64,000 nt of DNA from the NCBI RefSeq assembly GCF_001428075.1, contig NZ_LMSI01000021.1, forward strand, positions 152,615 through 216,614, given 5' to 3'. Made by a program: the position numbers and the translations under genes. This document shows positions 38,410 through 48,666 of this stretch, piece after piece. This stretch comes from Arthrobacter sp. Soil764. GTDB taxonomy: Bacteria > Actinomycetota > Actinomycetes > Actinomycetales > Micrococcaceae. The first letter of the stretch is position 1, and every line of letters starts with the position of its first letter. Below the pieces are notes generated by a model that was given only the letters and a program-made list of their open reading frames with translations, did no database searches and had not been told where the DNA came from.

Positions 38410-38436
38410 CGAGTGCGGGATGGAATCTAAGGAAAA

Positions 38437-39399
38437 CTAGGCCTGGTTGCTGCCTTTGTCGTCCCCGGTGGCCGTCTTGGCGTCGTTGGCGGCGCTCTTT
38501 GCACCCTCAGCGGCGTCTGCGGCCACGTGCTTGGCCTTTTCAGCGGCGTCCGCGGTCTCTTCCTTGACCGCATCGGCTGCGTCGCCGGCTTTGCCTGCAG
38601 CGGCAGCCGTGGCGGAGCCGGCAGCAGAGGCAGCACTGCCGGTGGTGTCCGCGCTGCTGTCCTTGACATCGCTGACGGTGGTGGCGGGAACCGGAGCAGG
38701 AGTGGGTGTCACCGGCGAGGGAGTCTTCCAGGGGTCCTCCACCGGCTTGGATGCCTTCCATGCGGCGACACCCGCGGCCACGGCAGCAGCAACAACTCCG
38801 AAGACCAGCCATCCGCGCTTCTTGGGCTTTTCCGGCTGCGCGAGCTGAACGTCTACTGCCCGGCTGGCGCCTGCTGCGGCTGCCTTCAGCTGCGTGCCGG
38901 TTGCCTGGGCCTGTTCCTGGATGGCGTGGATGATCCCCACATCGCCCAGCTTCTGGGCCACGGCGTCCACCCGTGCCGGGGTGTTTTCCAACGTGCGGTG
39001 AACTGCACCGGAGGCCACGCCGATCTGGTCCGAAAGCCTGGGCAGGTATTCCACTACTACCCGGTCACGGGCATTCAGGACAACAGGGGTGGCCTTGTCC
39101 AAGGCTTCGTGCAGCCTGGGTGAGGCGCCGTCGACGACGTCATTGATCCTGGGGGCCAACTGGGCCAGACCGTCCTGGATCCGGGGAGTTACTGTGGCAA
39201 CACCGTCGGCCAGGCTGTGCGCAGCCGTCTTGAGGCCCTCCTGGATCTTGGGAGATGCGGTATCCAGGCCATGCTGGAGACGGGGAACAGCCCAGTCAAC
39301 GGCAGCTTCCACCCGGGGGGCCGCCCAATCCTTGGCGTTTTCCACCGCACTGGTGACCGACTGCTCAAGGTCACGGGCAATACGATCCGATTTCTTCAC
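38437..39399 (-). CDS. Repeat-containing single-pass membrane protein, LEA-like
   Basis: A 320-residue protein with no known function, starting at GTG 39399 after GGGAGG. Residues 10-105 are about seven imperfect 14-22-residue repeats built on SP(R/K)(I/L)Q-x(2)-L, for example TASPKIQEGLKTAAHSLADG and TVTPRIQDGLAQLAPRINDV, predicting amphipathic helices. One TM helix is at about 198-216 (GWLVFGVVAAAVAAGVAAWK). The C-terminal 100 residues are Ala/Lys/Asp-rich, like late-embryogenesis-abundant or histone-H1-like tails. Orthologues are usual in Arthrobacter as hypothetical proteins. Topology suggests that the repeats and tail are on opposite sides of the membrane. Confidence 0.8.
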   Translation of the reverse strand: MKKSDRIARDLEQSVTSAVENAKDWAAPRVEAAVDWAVPRLQHGLDTASPKIQEGLKTAAHSLADGVATVTPRIQDGLAQLAPRINDVVDGASPRLHEALDKATPVVLNARDRVVVEYLPRLSDQIGVASGAVHRTLENTPARVDAVAQKLGDVGIIHAIQEQAQATGTQLKAAAAGASRAVDVQLAQPEKPKKRGWLVFGVVAAAVAAGVAAWKASKPVEDPWKTPSPVTPTPAPVPATTVSDVKDSSADTTGSAASAAGSATAAAAGKAGDAADAVKEETADAAEKAKHVAADAAEGAKSAANDAKTATGDDKGSNQA

Positions 39400-39554
39400 A
39401 ACTACCTCCCGATTAATGTGACGGTTCTGTCGTTAGCCTACGTGCCCAGATCACCACGGGCTATTCACTCTGCGGATTTTAGGGCGATTTCACCCAGCGC
39501 GGAACTGTGCCCGCAGCCGTGGCCGCCCATAACCGGCGTGGAAGAATGGGGCCT

Positions 39555-40100
39555 ATGACTGCCATCGCAACTGCAAAAGCAACCATCCACACCAGCCTCG
39601 GCGACATCGTGGTTAACCTCTTCGGCAACCACGCGCCCAAGACGGTCAAGAACTTCGTTGGCCTTGCCACCGGCGAGCAGGCCTGGACCCACCCGGAAAC
39701 CGGTGAGGACAAGACGGGCACCCCGCTCTACAACGGAACCATCTTCCACCGCATCATCAAGGACTTCATGATCCAGGCGGGCGATCCCCTGGGCCGCGGA
39801 ACCGGTGGCCCCGGTTACCGCTTTGACGACGAGATCCACCCCGAACTCAGCTTCAACCAGCCCTACAAGCTGGCCATGGCCAACGCGGGCATCCAGATGG
39901 GCAAGGGCACCAACGGTTCCCAGTTCTTCATCACCACCATCCCCACCGACTGGCTCCAGGGCAAGCACACCATCTTCGGTGAAGTGGCCGACGACGAATC
40001 CAAGAAGGTCGTTGACGCCATCGAGGGTGTGCGTACGGGCATGGGCGACCGCCCGGTGGAAGACGTGACCATCAACAGCATCGACATCGAACAGCTGTAA
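39555..40100 (+). CDS. ppiA: Peptidyl-prolyl cis-trans isomerase (cyclophilin)
   Basis: A 181-residue cytoplasmic cyclophilin from ATG 39555. The catalytic arginine lies in IFHRIIKDFMIQAGDP, followed by GTGGPGYRFDDEIHPEL and GTNGSQFFITTIPTDWLQGKH is the active-site stretch near residues 115-135. It speeds proline isomerisation in folding. This gene lies near gyrA in mycobacteria too (Rv0009, ppiA). It is followed 9 bp later by the rhomboid gene. Confidence 0.94.
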   Translation: MTAIATAKATIHTSLGDIVVNLFGNHAPKTVKNFVGLATGEQAWTHPETGEDKTGTPLYNGTIFHRIIKDFMIQAGDPLGRGTGGPGYRFDDEIHPELSFNQPYKLAMANAGIQMGKGTNGSQFFITTIPTDWLQGKHTIFGEVADDESKKVVDAIEGVRTGMGDRPVEDVTINSIDIEQL

Positions 40101-40109
40101 CGCTCCACC

Positions 40110-40988
40110 ATGAGCTACGGAATTCCGTCGGCTGAGCCGTCCGCCCAGGTTCCGGTCTGCCCCCGGCACCCGGACCGGCCGTCCTACGTACGCTGCCAGC
40201 GCTGCGGGCGCCCGGCGTGCCCCGACTGCCAGCGGGCGGCCGCCGTCGGATTCCAATGCGTGGACTGCGTCAACGAGGCAAAACGTACGACGCCGGAGGT
40301 ACGGACCGTCTATGGCGGTGCCGTTGCCACTGGCAGGCCATTGGTGACGTTCGGCATCATCGCCGCTTGCGCTGTGCTGTACGTGCTGCAGTGGCTGGTT
40401 CCCAATGACCTGATTTACCAGAGCCTCGGCTTTGCGAACGTTTACGCGGAGCCCCGCTGGGGTGAGTTTGAACCGTGGCGGATGCTCACTTCCGCCTTCC
40501 TGCACTCGCAGGGCTTCATCCTGCATATCGCCCTTAACATGTACATGCTGTGGGTGTTCGGACAGGCCCTGGAACCGCTTCTGGGACGCATCCGCTTCCT
40601 GGTGCTCTACCTGGTTTCGGCGTTTGGCGGCTCTGTGGGCTATTTGCTCCTGACACCCCTGTATCTGCCCGGTCAGCCGTTGTATGGCGTGGTGGGTGCT
40701 TCCGGGGCAATCTTCGGACTCTTTGGAGCGATGCTTCTCATTCAGCGCCACCGCGGCGGGGACACGCGCCAACTGTGGGTGCTGATCGCCATCAACGGTG
40801 TCATCGGCTTCGTGATCCCCCAGATTGCGTGGCAGGCGCACCTTGGTGGCCTCGTGGCCGGCGCCCTGTGTGCTGCAGTTTTCGCCTACACCCCTCGCGG
40901 CCGCCGGCAGGGTCTGATCCAGGCCCTTGGAGTAGCAGCAGTGCTGGCGCTCCTCATAGCAGTCAGCTGGGTCCGCGTGACGTTGTAA
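40110..40988 (+). CDS. Rhomboid family intramembrane serine protease
   Basis: A 292-residue protein. The N-terminal 55 residues carry a B-box-like zinc motif (CPRHPDRPSYVRC, then CGRPAC and CQRC-type pairs). Six TM helices follow. The catalytic serine is in GASGAIFGLFGA (about Ser198) and the histidine in WQAHLGGLVAGAL (about His244). Actinobacterial rhomboids of this form (Rv0110/Rv1337-like) cleave membrane proteins; the target is unknown. It is co-directional with ppiA and ends at a strong terminator. Confidence 0.93.
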   Translation: MSYGIPSAEPSAQVPVCPRHPDRPSYVRCQRCGRPACPDCQRAAAVGFQCVDCVNEAKRTTPEVRTVYGGAVATGRPLVTFGIIAACAVLYVLQWLVPNDLIYQSLGFANVYAEPRWGEFEPWRMLTSAFLHSQGFILHIALNMYMLWVFGQALEPLLGRIRFLVLYLVSAFGGSVGYLLLTPLYLPGQPLYGVVGASGAIFGLFGAMLLIQRHRGGDTRQLWVLIAINGVIGFVIPQIAWQAHLGGLVAGALCAAVFAYTPRGRRQGLIQALGVAAVLALLIAVSWVRVTL

Positions 40989-41010
40989 CCTGCCGGCGCC
41001 TGTAGTTACC

Positions 41011-41051
41011 GATGCCCCCGACACCCTGCGGTGTCGGGGGCATCGTCGTTT
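41011..41051 (+). terminator. Strong terminator after the rhomboid gene
   Basis: A perfect 15-bp stem (41011-41025 with 41030-41044), loop CTGC, followed by GTCGTTTT. It shields the DnaA-box modules that begin 5 bp later. Confidence 0.88.
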
Positions 41052-41240
41052 TCCACAGCGGTTATCCACAGTGTTGGTAACTTACACGCCTGTAGTTCAT
41101 CTGTCGGCCTCACCATTCCCCGCCCTCTCCAGGCCCTCGGCCGGAAGTTGGTCCGCGTTCTCCACATCTGTGGATAACCTGTGGGGATATCGCTGTGTGT
41201 AAGTGGATAAGCCGGAGATCTTCCCGCTTTTTGTGGAAAA
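41049..41240. promoter_or_regulatory. DnaA-box module A (extra-oriC)
   Basis: Boxes: TTTTCCACA 41049-41057, TTATCCACA 41062-41070 (perfect), TTCTCCACA 41158-41166, TGTGGATAA 41169-41177 (perfect, inverted), AGTGGATAA 41202-41210 and TGTGGAAAA 41232-41240. The outer halves GGTTATCCACAG (41060-41071) and CTGTGGATAACC (41168-41179) form a perfect 12-bp inverted repeat. Confidence 0.6.
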
Positions 41241-41290
41241 GGACATTGCAAACAGCGTCAGAGGGCTTGTCCCCGGGTGCCGCCAGCATG

Positions 41291-41453
41291 TTATCGACAC
41301 CCTTATACACAGTGTTAATAACTGACAGGTGTGTAGTTCGCCCGCTGGAAATCCCGCAGGAGTAAGCCGCGGCGGCGGTAGGCCGAGGATTTCCACGGCT
41401 TTACCCACAGTTGTGGATAACTTGTGGGTATTGCGGTGTTGGTAAGTGGATAA
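41291..41453. promoter_or_regulatory. DnaA-box module B, diverged copy of A
   Basis: Boxes: TTATCGACA 41291-41299, TTATACACA 41303-41311, TTACCCACA 41401-41409, TGTGGATAA 41412-41420 (perfect, inverted) and AGTGGATAA 41445-41453. Two segments match module A without gaps: 30 of 37 bases (41303 on 41062) and 36 of 43 bases (41412 on 41169), offsets 241 and 243 bp, while the spacer between them does not match. Confidence 0.6.
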
Positions 41454-41524
41454 GTGGCCGGTTGCCCGGTGGACTCCTGCCTATGATGGTTGCCTGCCAA
41501 GCCTTTCAAGCGACAAGGATCCCC

Positions 41525-41989
41525 GTGGGCGTCACCGAGCACCTGTACCTGGACAAACAGCATCCGGCCCTTTGGAAGGCGATCAGTGGCTTGGGCCTCA
41601 AGGTGCAGGAAGCAGCAGAGGAAGCCGGAATCGGACGGGGTCTGTTGGAACTCCTCAACGTCCGGATTTCGCAGATCAACGGCTGCGCCTACTGCCTGGA
41701 CCTCCATGTGCGAAAGGCGGTCGAGGCAGGGGAAAGCGCGCAGCGGCTGGCGGTCCTGCCGGCATGGCGGGACACCGCACTCTTCACCGGCAAGGAGCGG
41801 GCAGCACTGGCACTCGTGGAGAGCATCACCGAACTCCCGGACCAGGAGTCACGCGAGCATGCCGAGGCCGCCGCACGGGAGTGTCTGACGGCAGAGGAGT
41901 TTTCAGCGGTGAGTTGGGTTGCGGTGACCATGAACGCGTTCAACCGGGTCTCCATCACCAGCCACCACCCCGTGAAGCGGGACCGCTGA
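41525..41989 (+). CDS. Carboxymuconolactone decarboxylase/AhpD-like protein
   Basis: A 154-residue all-helical protein of the CMD family from GTG 41525, which follows AAGGAT (the frame is open upstream into the DnaA-box region; ATG 41483 is an alternative). INGCAYCLDLHVRKA holds the CxxC pair (Cys54, Cys57) and a following His, the redox centre of AhpD-type alkylhydroperoxidases. Reductive peroxide detoxification is plausible; partner unknown. It is an isolated gene between DnaA-box modules B and C. Confidence 0.88.
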   Translation: MGVTEHLYLDKQHPALWKAISGLGLKVQEAAEEAGIGRGLLELLNVRISQINGCAYCLDLHVRKAVEAGESAQRLAVLPAWRDTALFTGKERAALALVESITELPDQESREHAEAAARECLTAEEFSAVSWVAVTMNAFNRVSITSHHPVKRDR

Positions 41990-42037
41990 CAGCATTCCGG
42001 TGTCCAGGGCAGGAACCCATAGAGCTCCAGCTGCCTT

Positions 42038-42186
42038 TTATCCACAGGTATTCCACACTGTTAATAACGGCATCTGCGCGGCCGGTTTAACCGGATCAGC
42101 CCTGCCCCGCGGGCGAAACGCTCCATCCTGGGCCCCCTGGCGAGCTTTTCCACACTGTGGATAACTTTCCCAACAGCTGGGGATAA
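42038..42186. promoter_or_regulatory. DnaA-box module C
   Basis: Boxes: TTATCCACA 42038-42046 (perfect), TATTCCACA 42049-42057, TTTTCCACA 42146-42154, TGTGGATAA 42156-42164 (perfect, inverted) and TGGGGATAA 42178-42186. GTTAATAAC at 42059-42067 repeats a word next to the first box of module B. The inverted perfect boxes are 118 bp apart, against 107 in A and 109 in B. It lies between the AhpD-like and tag stop codons. Confidence 0.58.
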
Positions 42187-42208
42187 CCGGCTTCGTACCG
42201 GGAGGGTG

Positions 42209-42814
42209 CTATCCGGGCCAGATGCCGGAGGATCCACGCCGGTGGCTGCCCAAGAGGTGGGTATCCACCATTCCCACAGCCTCCATCAGGGCAAACATGG
42301 TGGTGGGTCCCACAAAGGAAAAGCCGCGCTTCCGCAGTGCCTTGGACAAGGCAACCGATTCCGCGGACTGGGTGGGGATCTCGGCGGCCACCCTCGGCCG
42401 CGGGGTGCTGTCCGGGGCAAAGCCCCACACAAAGTCCACCAGCCCGCCGTCGTTCCTTAACTCCAAGGTTGCCTGCGCATTCCTGATCGTGGCCAGGATC
42501 TTCAGCCGGTTCCTGATGATGCCCGGATCCTGCATCAGCCGGTCCACGTCCGTGCTGCCGAACAACGCCACGGCTTCCGGATCGAATCCTGCGAAGGCTG
42601 CACGGAACGCGGGACGCTTGCGCAGGATGGTGGCCCATGAAAGTCCCGCCTGGAAGCCCTCCAGACAGATGCGCTCGTACAGGCCCTGCTCGTCAGTGAC
42701 GGGCAAGCCCCATTCCTGGTCGTAATAGTTCCGCATGAGCGGATCCGAGGCAGCCCACGCTGGCCGGGCCAGGCCGTCCTCGCCGATAATTACTCCGGCG
42801 GAATCGGGAGCCAG
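42209..42814 (-). CDS. tag: DNA-3-methyladenine glycosylase I, probable CTG start
   Basis: The Tag glycosylase fold is clear (YYDQEWGLPV, LEGFQAGLSWATILRKRPAF, then RNAQATLEL and GFSFVGPTTMFALMEAVGMVDTH). It excises 3-methyladenine. The first ATG (42736) gives 175 residues, has no RBS and cuts off the conserved leader GEDGLARPAWAASDPL that is in frame upstream. No ATG, GTG or TTG exists upstream before a stop, but CTG at 42814 has a perfect AAGGAGG 5 nt before it, giving 201 residues. The N-terminal Cys pair of E. coli Tag is not seen. It lies 31 bp downstream of crgA. Confidence 0.88.
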   Translation of the reverse strand: MAPDSAGVIIGEDGLARPAWAASDPLMRNYYDQEWGLPVTDEQGLYERICLEGFQAGLSWATILRKRPAFRAAFAGFDPEAVALFGSTDVDRLMQDPGIIRNRLKILATIRNAQATLELRNDGGLVDFVWGFAPDSTPRPRVAAEIPTQSAESVALSKALRKRGFSFVGPTTMFALMEAVGMVDTHLLGSHRRGSSGIWPG

Positions 42815-42819
42815 TGCGT

Positions 42820-42826
42820 CCTCCTT
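42820..42826 (-). promoter_or_regulatory. Shine-Dalgarno that selects a CTG start for tag
   Basis: AAGGAGG on the minus strand, 5 nt before CTG 42814. No other start codon follows within 75 nt in frame. Confidence 0.6.
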
Positions 42827-42845
42827 GGAAGGTCCGCGGGCGCCG

Positions 42846-43097
42846 CTAGGAGCGCCAGCGGGTGGTCATCAGGAAGCCCACGATCGCAATGCCAAAGCCG
42901 GCTACGATGTTCCACGACTGCCAGGCCTGCACGGGGAAGCGGCCCTCACTGATGTAGAAGGTGATGATCCAGAAGAGGCCGATAATCATCAGGCCAAACA
43001 TGACCGGCTTGAACCACACGGGGTTGGGCTTGTAGGCCTGGGGGGAAGCCGGCTGGGCGGTGCTGGCGGTCTTCTTGCGAGGCTTTGACTCGGGCAC
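42846..43097 (-). CDS. crgA: Cell division protein CrgA
   Basis: An 83-residue protein from GTG 43097 with AAGGAG upstream. Two TM helices (about 30-50 and 62-78) with the conserved NPVWFKPVMFGLMIIGL and the WNIVAGFGIAIVGFLMTTRW end. CrgA is an actinobacterial divisome factor that contacts FtsI/FtsQ and is placed near the origin between gyrA and pknB in Mycobacterium (Rv0011c) too. The N-terminal 25 residues are basic and disordered. Confidence 0.95.
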   Translation of the reverse strand: MPESKPRKKTASTAQPASPQAYKPNPVWFKPVMFGLMIIGLFWIITFYISEGRFPVQAWQSWNIVAGFGIAIVGFLMTTRWRS

Positions 43098-43270
43098 TGG
43101 CTCTCCTTGGCGGGCTGGGCAAGCTCGGCGGTCCGGGCTTGGTATCCTGCAAGAAGGAAGTTGCCAGCGGTCTGCGCGATCTTGGTCAAATCTGGATTCT
43201 TACTAGCAGCCAATTCTAGCCGCAGTTGATGGGCAGCCTGTGCCCAGGGCGGACGCCCGGAGGAGAACGC

Positions 43271-44059
43271 GTGGTATTGCAGGAGAAGGCGGGGCCCCAC
43301 ACTGCGCCCGCGTCCCGCCGTGCCCTGCTGCCTGGCATCATCCAGGTTCTGGGTGAGCTGTTGATAACCGCCGGCGTCATCCTCCTTCTCTTTGTGGCAT
43401 GGCAGCTGTGGTGGACCAACGTCGAGTCCGACGCCAAGCAGAGCCAGGTCATCAAGGAATTTGCCCAGGACCTCAGCAGCGCCGCTCCCGCACCAGCAGC
43501 CCCCTCCGCGCCGCCGGCTGCAGCTGAAGATTTCGGCAAACCGGTGGTGGGCACCGCCCCGGGCCATGCAGGAACGATCGGAATCATGTACATCCCGCGG
43601 TTTGGCCCCGGCTACACCCGTCCCATCGTCCAGGGAACCAGCCAGGACGTCCTGGACACCCTGGGCCTTGGCCACTACAGCAACACGGCCATGCCCGGAG
43701 CCGTGGGCAACTTTGCCGTCGCGGGGCACCGGCAGACGCACGGCGCGGTGCTGGACAACATCCACACGCTGGTGCCCGGTGACAAAATTTACGTCCAGAC
43801 AAAGGACGGCTATTACGTCTACGTTTTCCGGAACAACCAGATTGTGATGCCCTCCCGCACCGACGTCCTGGAGCCGGTCCCCACCAAGCCCGGTGCCACG
43901 CCCACCGAAAGCTACCTCACCATGACGAGCTGCAATCCCCGCTTCGGCGCGGAAGAACGCATCATCGCCTACGCCCTGCTGGACAGTTGGCGTCCGGCTG
44001 CGGCCGGACCGCCGGCCGAGATCGCCGCGCAGGTTGCAGCAGCCACCGGAAGGAGCTGA
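43271..44059 (+). CDS. srtE: Class E sortase
   Basis: A 262-residue protein from GTG 43271, chosen for the ideal GGAGGAGAACGC upstream; TTG/ATG 43226 is possible but lacks an RBS. An N-terminal TM (about 22-45) anchors it, a Pro/Ala linker follows, then the sortase barrel with His153 (FAVAGHRQTHG), Cys221 (LTMTSCNPRF) and a downstream Arg. Class E sortases of high-GC bacteria attach LAxTG proteins to peptidoglycan. No sorting substrate is encoded in the window. Confidence 0.93.
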   Translation: MVLQEKAGPHTAPASRRALLPGIIQVLGELLITAGVILLLFVAWQLWWTNVESDAKQSQVIKEFAQDLSSAAPAPAAPSAPPAAAEDFGKPVVGTAPGHAGTIGIMYIPRFGPGYTRPIVQGTSQDVLDTLGLGHYSNTAMPGAVGNFAVAGHRQTHGAVLDNIHTLVPGDKIYVQTKDGYYVYVFRNNQIVMPSRTDVLEPVPTKPGATPTESYLTMTSCNPRFGAEERIIAYALLDSWRPAAAGPPAEIAAQVAAATGRS

Positions 44060-44061
44060 CC

Positions 44062-44232
44062 GTGTACGCCTGGATTTTCCGCCACCTTCCCGGACCGCTT
44101 TGGCTCAGGATCACCATCTCGCTGGCACTGGTCTTCATTGCCCTGGTACTGATGGTCCAGTTCCTGTTCCCCTGGATGTCCCATTTCACCCAATTCACCG
44201 ACTCGACGATTGGTTCCACAGACCAGCCATGA
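44062..44232 (+). CDS. Small single-pass membrane protein between sortase and pabA
   Basis: A 56-residue protein from GTG 44062, with GGAGCTGACC just before it; it starts 2 bp after the srtE stop and its TGA overlaps the pabA ATG (ATGA). One TM helix (WLRITISLALVFIALVLMVQ, about 14-40) is followed by a short extracytoplasmic tail. Tight packing on both sides and the coupling argue that it is real. Similar 50-60-residue proteins occur at this place in related genera. Function unknown. Confidence 0.8.
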   Translation: MYAWIFRHLPGPLWLRITISLALVFIALVLMVQFLFPWMSHFTQFTDSTIGSTDQP

Positions 44233-44870
44233 CCACAACCAAGATCCTTGTAGTGGATAACTACGACAGCTTTGTCTACACCCTGGTGGGCTACCTCCAG
44301 GAGCTGGGCGCCGAAACCACGGTTGTCCGAAACGACGACGTTACGCTGGCGGAGGCAATTGAACTTGCCGGTACGCGCGACGGCGTCCTCATCTCACCCG
44401 GCCCGGGCAACCCTGCCGAGGCCGGCATCTGCATCGAGCTGATCAAGTGGTGCGGTGAAAACAGCGTGCCCATGTTCGGTGTATGCCTGGGTCACCAGGC
44501 ACTGGCTGAGGCCTTCGGCGGCAAGGTGACCCACGCCCCTGAACTCATGCACGGCAAGACGTCCCAGGTGGAGCACATTGGTACCAGCGTTTTCGCTGGG
44601 CTCCCCTCCCCCGTCACGGCCACCCGCTACCACTCGCTGGCCGCGGTCCGGGAATCCATTCCCGATGTCCTGGAAGTCACCGCGCAAACTGCGTCCGGTG
44701 TGGTCATGGGCCTGCAGCACCGGACGGCGCCGCTCTGCGGTGTGCAGTTCCATCCCGAGTCGGTCCTCACCGAAGGCGGGTACCAGATGCTGGGCAACTG
44801 GCTGGAATCGCTGGGCATGAAAGGCGCAGCGGCCCGGGCGGCGAAACTGAGCCCCCTCATCCAGCACTAG
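44229..44870 (+). CDS. pabA: Glutamine amidotransferase, anthranilate/aminodeoxychorismate synthase component II
   Basis: A 213-residue class I amidotransferase. KILVVDNYDSFVYTLVGYLQ opens the fold, the oxyanion stretch is ISPGPGNPAEAG, the catalytic cysteine is in FGVCLGHQALAEAFGG (about Cys83) and the His-Glu pair in VQFHPESVLTEGG. It supplies ammonia to a chorismate-using partner, for tryptophan or folate. No component I gene is near, so TrpG and PabA cannot be told apart; the equivalent in M. tuberculosis (Rv0013) is called trpG/pabA. A hairpin pair at 44871-44934 separates it from the convergent pknB. Confidence 0.93.
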   Translation: MTTTKILVVDNYDSFVYTLVGYLQELGAETTVVRNDDVTLAEAIELAGTRDGVLISPGPGNPAEAGICIELIKWCGENSVPMFGVCLGHQALAEAFGGKVTHAPELMHGKTSQVEHIGTSVFAGLPSPVTATRYHSLAAVRESIPDVLEVTAQTASGVVMGLQHRTAPLCGVQFHPESVLTEGGYQMLGNWLESLGMKGAAARAAKLSPLIQH

Positions 44871-44916
44871 CCGCCAGTAAAGCTGGCGGGAAGCGACCCG
44901 GCCCACCAGGGTGAGG

Positions 44917-44934
<18 letters not shown>
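44871..44934. terminator. Hairpins between convergent pabA and pknB
   Basis: CCGCCAG (44871-44877) with CTGGCGG (44883-44889), and CCCACCAGG (44902-44910) with CCTGGTGGG (44926-44934). The second includes the last pknB codons. Confidence 0.5.
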
Positions 44935-46938
<2,004 letters not shown>

Positions 46939-46941
46939 CGA

Positions 46942-48666
46942 TTACGGCGCGCAGGTTGCCGGCGTTCCGGCGGTTTGGCCGGCCGCGCAGGTTGCCAGGG
47001 GCGAGATGGGCGTGGGACCCGCAACGGGCGAGGACGTGGTGGGGGTAGGCGTCGGCTTGGGTGCCGTGGTTGTGGTGGGGGCCGGGGATGGAGCGGTTGC
47101 GTAGATAACGGTGATAAGCGATCCCTTTGGCACCGGGCCCGTGGGATTCAGTTCCAGGACGGTGCCGGGAGCGGCGGTTCCGCTCTCCTGCGGCAGGACG
47201 GTCACTTGGAGTCCAAGGTTCGCAAGGGCAGTCTGGACCTGGCGGTAATCCTTGCCGAGGTAAGCGGCCGGTATCACGTTGACCGTGTCCTGTGTGGGCT
47301 CGGGCGTGGGAGTGGGCGTCGGTGTGCTGCGGGTCTGCGTGGGAGTGGCCGACGGGGTCCGCGTGGGTGTCGCCGATGAAGGGGCCGCGCTGCTGGTGGT
47401 GGTGCCCGACGTCGGGTTGCCGGACGGCGAGAACAAGCCCATCTGGTTCAGCAGGAAACCCACCAGCGCAAACAGGAGCAGCAGGATCAGGGCCACCAGG
47501 GGCCATGTCCAGGGACTGCGTCCCTTGCGCCGGGGCTCATCGGAGGGCACGTCGTCGTACGTTTCCTCCTCCTGGTCCCAGTTCCGTTCGGCGGCCAGCG
47601 CGTTGGCTCGGGCAAGCGGGCCCTTGGGCGTGTCCCCATCGGCGGCGGCGCCTGCGGCCATTCCGGCGGCAGCACCGGCTGCCCCGGCACCGAGTACCGG
47701 CAGGGCGGACGTGGCTGTGGGGGTGGAATCGTGCTGGGTGCCAATGACTCCGGTGGGGGCAGTGGCGGTGTCAATGGGGGCCGTGATGGGCCCGGTATCG
47801 GCGTCGAAAAGAAGCATGCCGGGCACCGCGGCGCGTGCTGCGCTGATGTCACCGTTGCGGATAGCCTCGGCTGCTTCGGCCAGCTTGATGGCGTTCGCCG
47901 GGCGGTCCTTGGGGTCCTTCGAAAGCATGGACATCAGGAGGGCGCGCACCGGGGCCGGCAGGCTCTCCGAAAGGGGAGGCGGAGCGTCATTCACCTGTGC
48001 CAGGGCGATGGCGATCTGCGATTCCCCGGAGAACGGACGGTGCCCGCTGAGGCACTCGTAGCCGATGACACCCAGCGAGTAGATGTCCGAGGATCCCGTG
48101 GCGGTCTGGCCCGTGGCCTGCTCCGGTGAAAGGTACTGGGCGGTTCCCATGACCTGGCCGGTCTGCGTGAGGGGCACCTGGTCGGCGAGGCGCGCGATGC
48201 CGAAGTCGGTGACCTTGACGCGGCCGTCAGGGGTGATCAGGAGGTTGCCGGGCTTGACGTCGCGGTGGACCAGGCCCTGCGCGTGGGCAACGGCCAGAGC
48301 GCGGGCGGTCTGCGCGATGATCGAGAGCGTACGGTCCGGTGACAGCACCTGTTCGTGCTCGATGATGCTGCTCAGCGGCTGGCCGGGGACCAGTTCCATG
48401 ACCAGGTACGCCGAGCCTTCTTCTTCGCCGTAGTCAAAGACGTTGGCGATCCCCACGTGGTTCAGCAGGGCAGTGTGGCGGGCCTCCGCACGGAAGCGCT
48501 GGAGGAATCCGGGGTCCCCCGTGTACTCCTCCTTCAGCACCTTGATGGCGACGATGCGGCCCAGGACGAGGTCTTTGGCTTTCCAGACTTCCCCCATGCC
48601 GCCGATCGCAATCCGCGTGGTCAGCTGGAATCTGCCGCCGAGGGTGATTCCGGTTGTAGGCCTCAC
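46942..48666 (-). CDS. pknA: Serine/threonine kinase PknA
   Basis: A 574-residue kinase: [13 protein letters not shown] loop, AIKVLKEEY lysine, [13 protein letters not shown] and [12 protein letters not shown] 120-residue Ala/Asp/Pro linker, one TM (about 383-402), a Thr/Ser/Pro stretch and a single PASTA-like domain ([16 protein letters not shown] span) close it, unlike M. tuberculosis PknA, which lacks PASTA. GTG 48666 overlaps the pbpA stop (GTGA). It works with PknB on division and elongation proteins. Confidence 0.95.
   Translation of the reverse strand: MRPTTGITLGGRFQLTTRIAIGGMGEVWKAKDLVLGRIVAIKVLKEEYTGDPGFLQRFRAEARHTALLNHVGIANVFDYGEEEGSAYLVMELVPGQPLSSIIEHEQVLSPDRTLSIIAQTARALAVAHAQGLVHRDVKPGNLLITPDGRVKVTDFGIARLADQVPLTQTGQVMGTAQYLSPEQATGQTATGSSDIYSLGVIGYECLSGHRPFSGESQIAIALAQVNDAPPPLSESLPAPVRALLMSMLSKDPKDRPANAIKLAEAAEAIRNGDISAARAAVPGMLLFDADTGPITAPIDTATAPTGVIGTQHDSTPTATSALPVLGAGAAGAAAGMAAGAAADGDTPKGPLARANALAAERNWDQEEETYDDVPSDEPRRKGRSPWTWPLVALILLLLFALVGFLLNQMGLFSPSGNPTSGTTTSSAAPSSATPTRTPSATPTQTRSTPTPTPTPEPTQDTVNVIPAAYLGKDYRQVQTALANLGLQVTVLPQESGTAAPGTVLELNPTGPVPKGSLITVIYATAPSPAPTTTTAPKPTPTPTTSSPVAGPTPISPLATCAAGQTAGTPATCAP

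Noticed and set aside
41049..42186. MITE-like transposons with TTATCCACAG terminal inverted repeats
   Set aside because: Considered because each module ends in inverted repeats of about 107-118 bp spacing, but the interiors do not match and no target duplication is seen; DnaA boxes explain the ends better.
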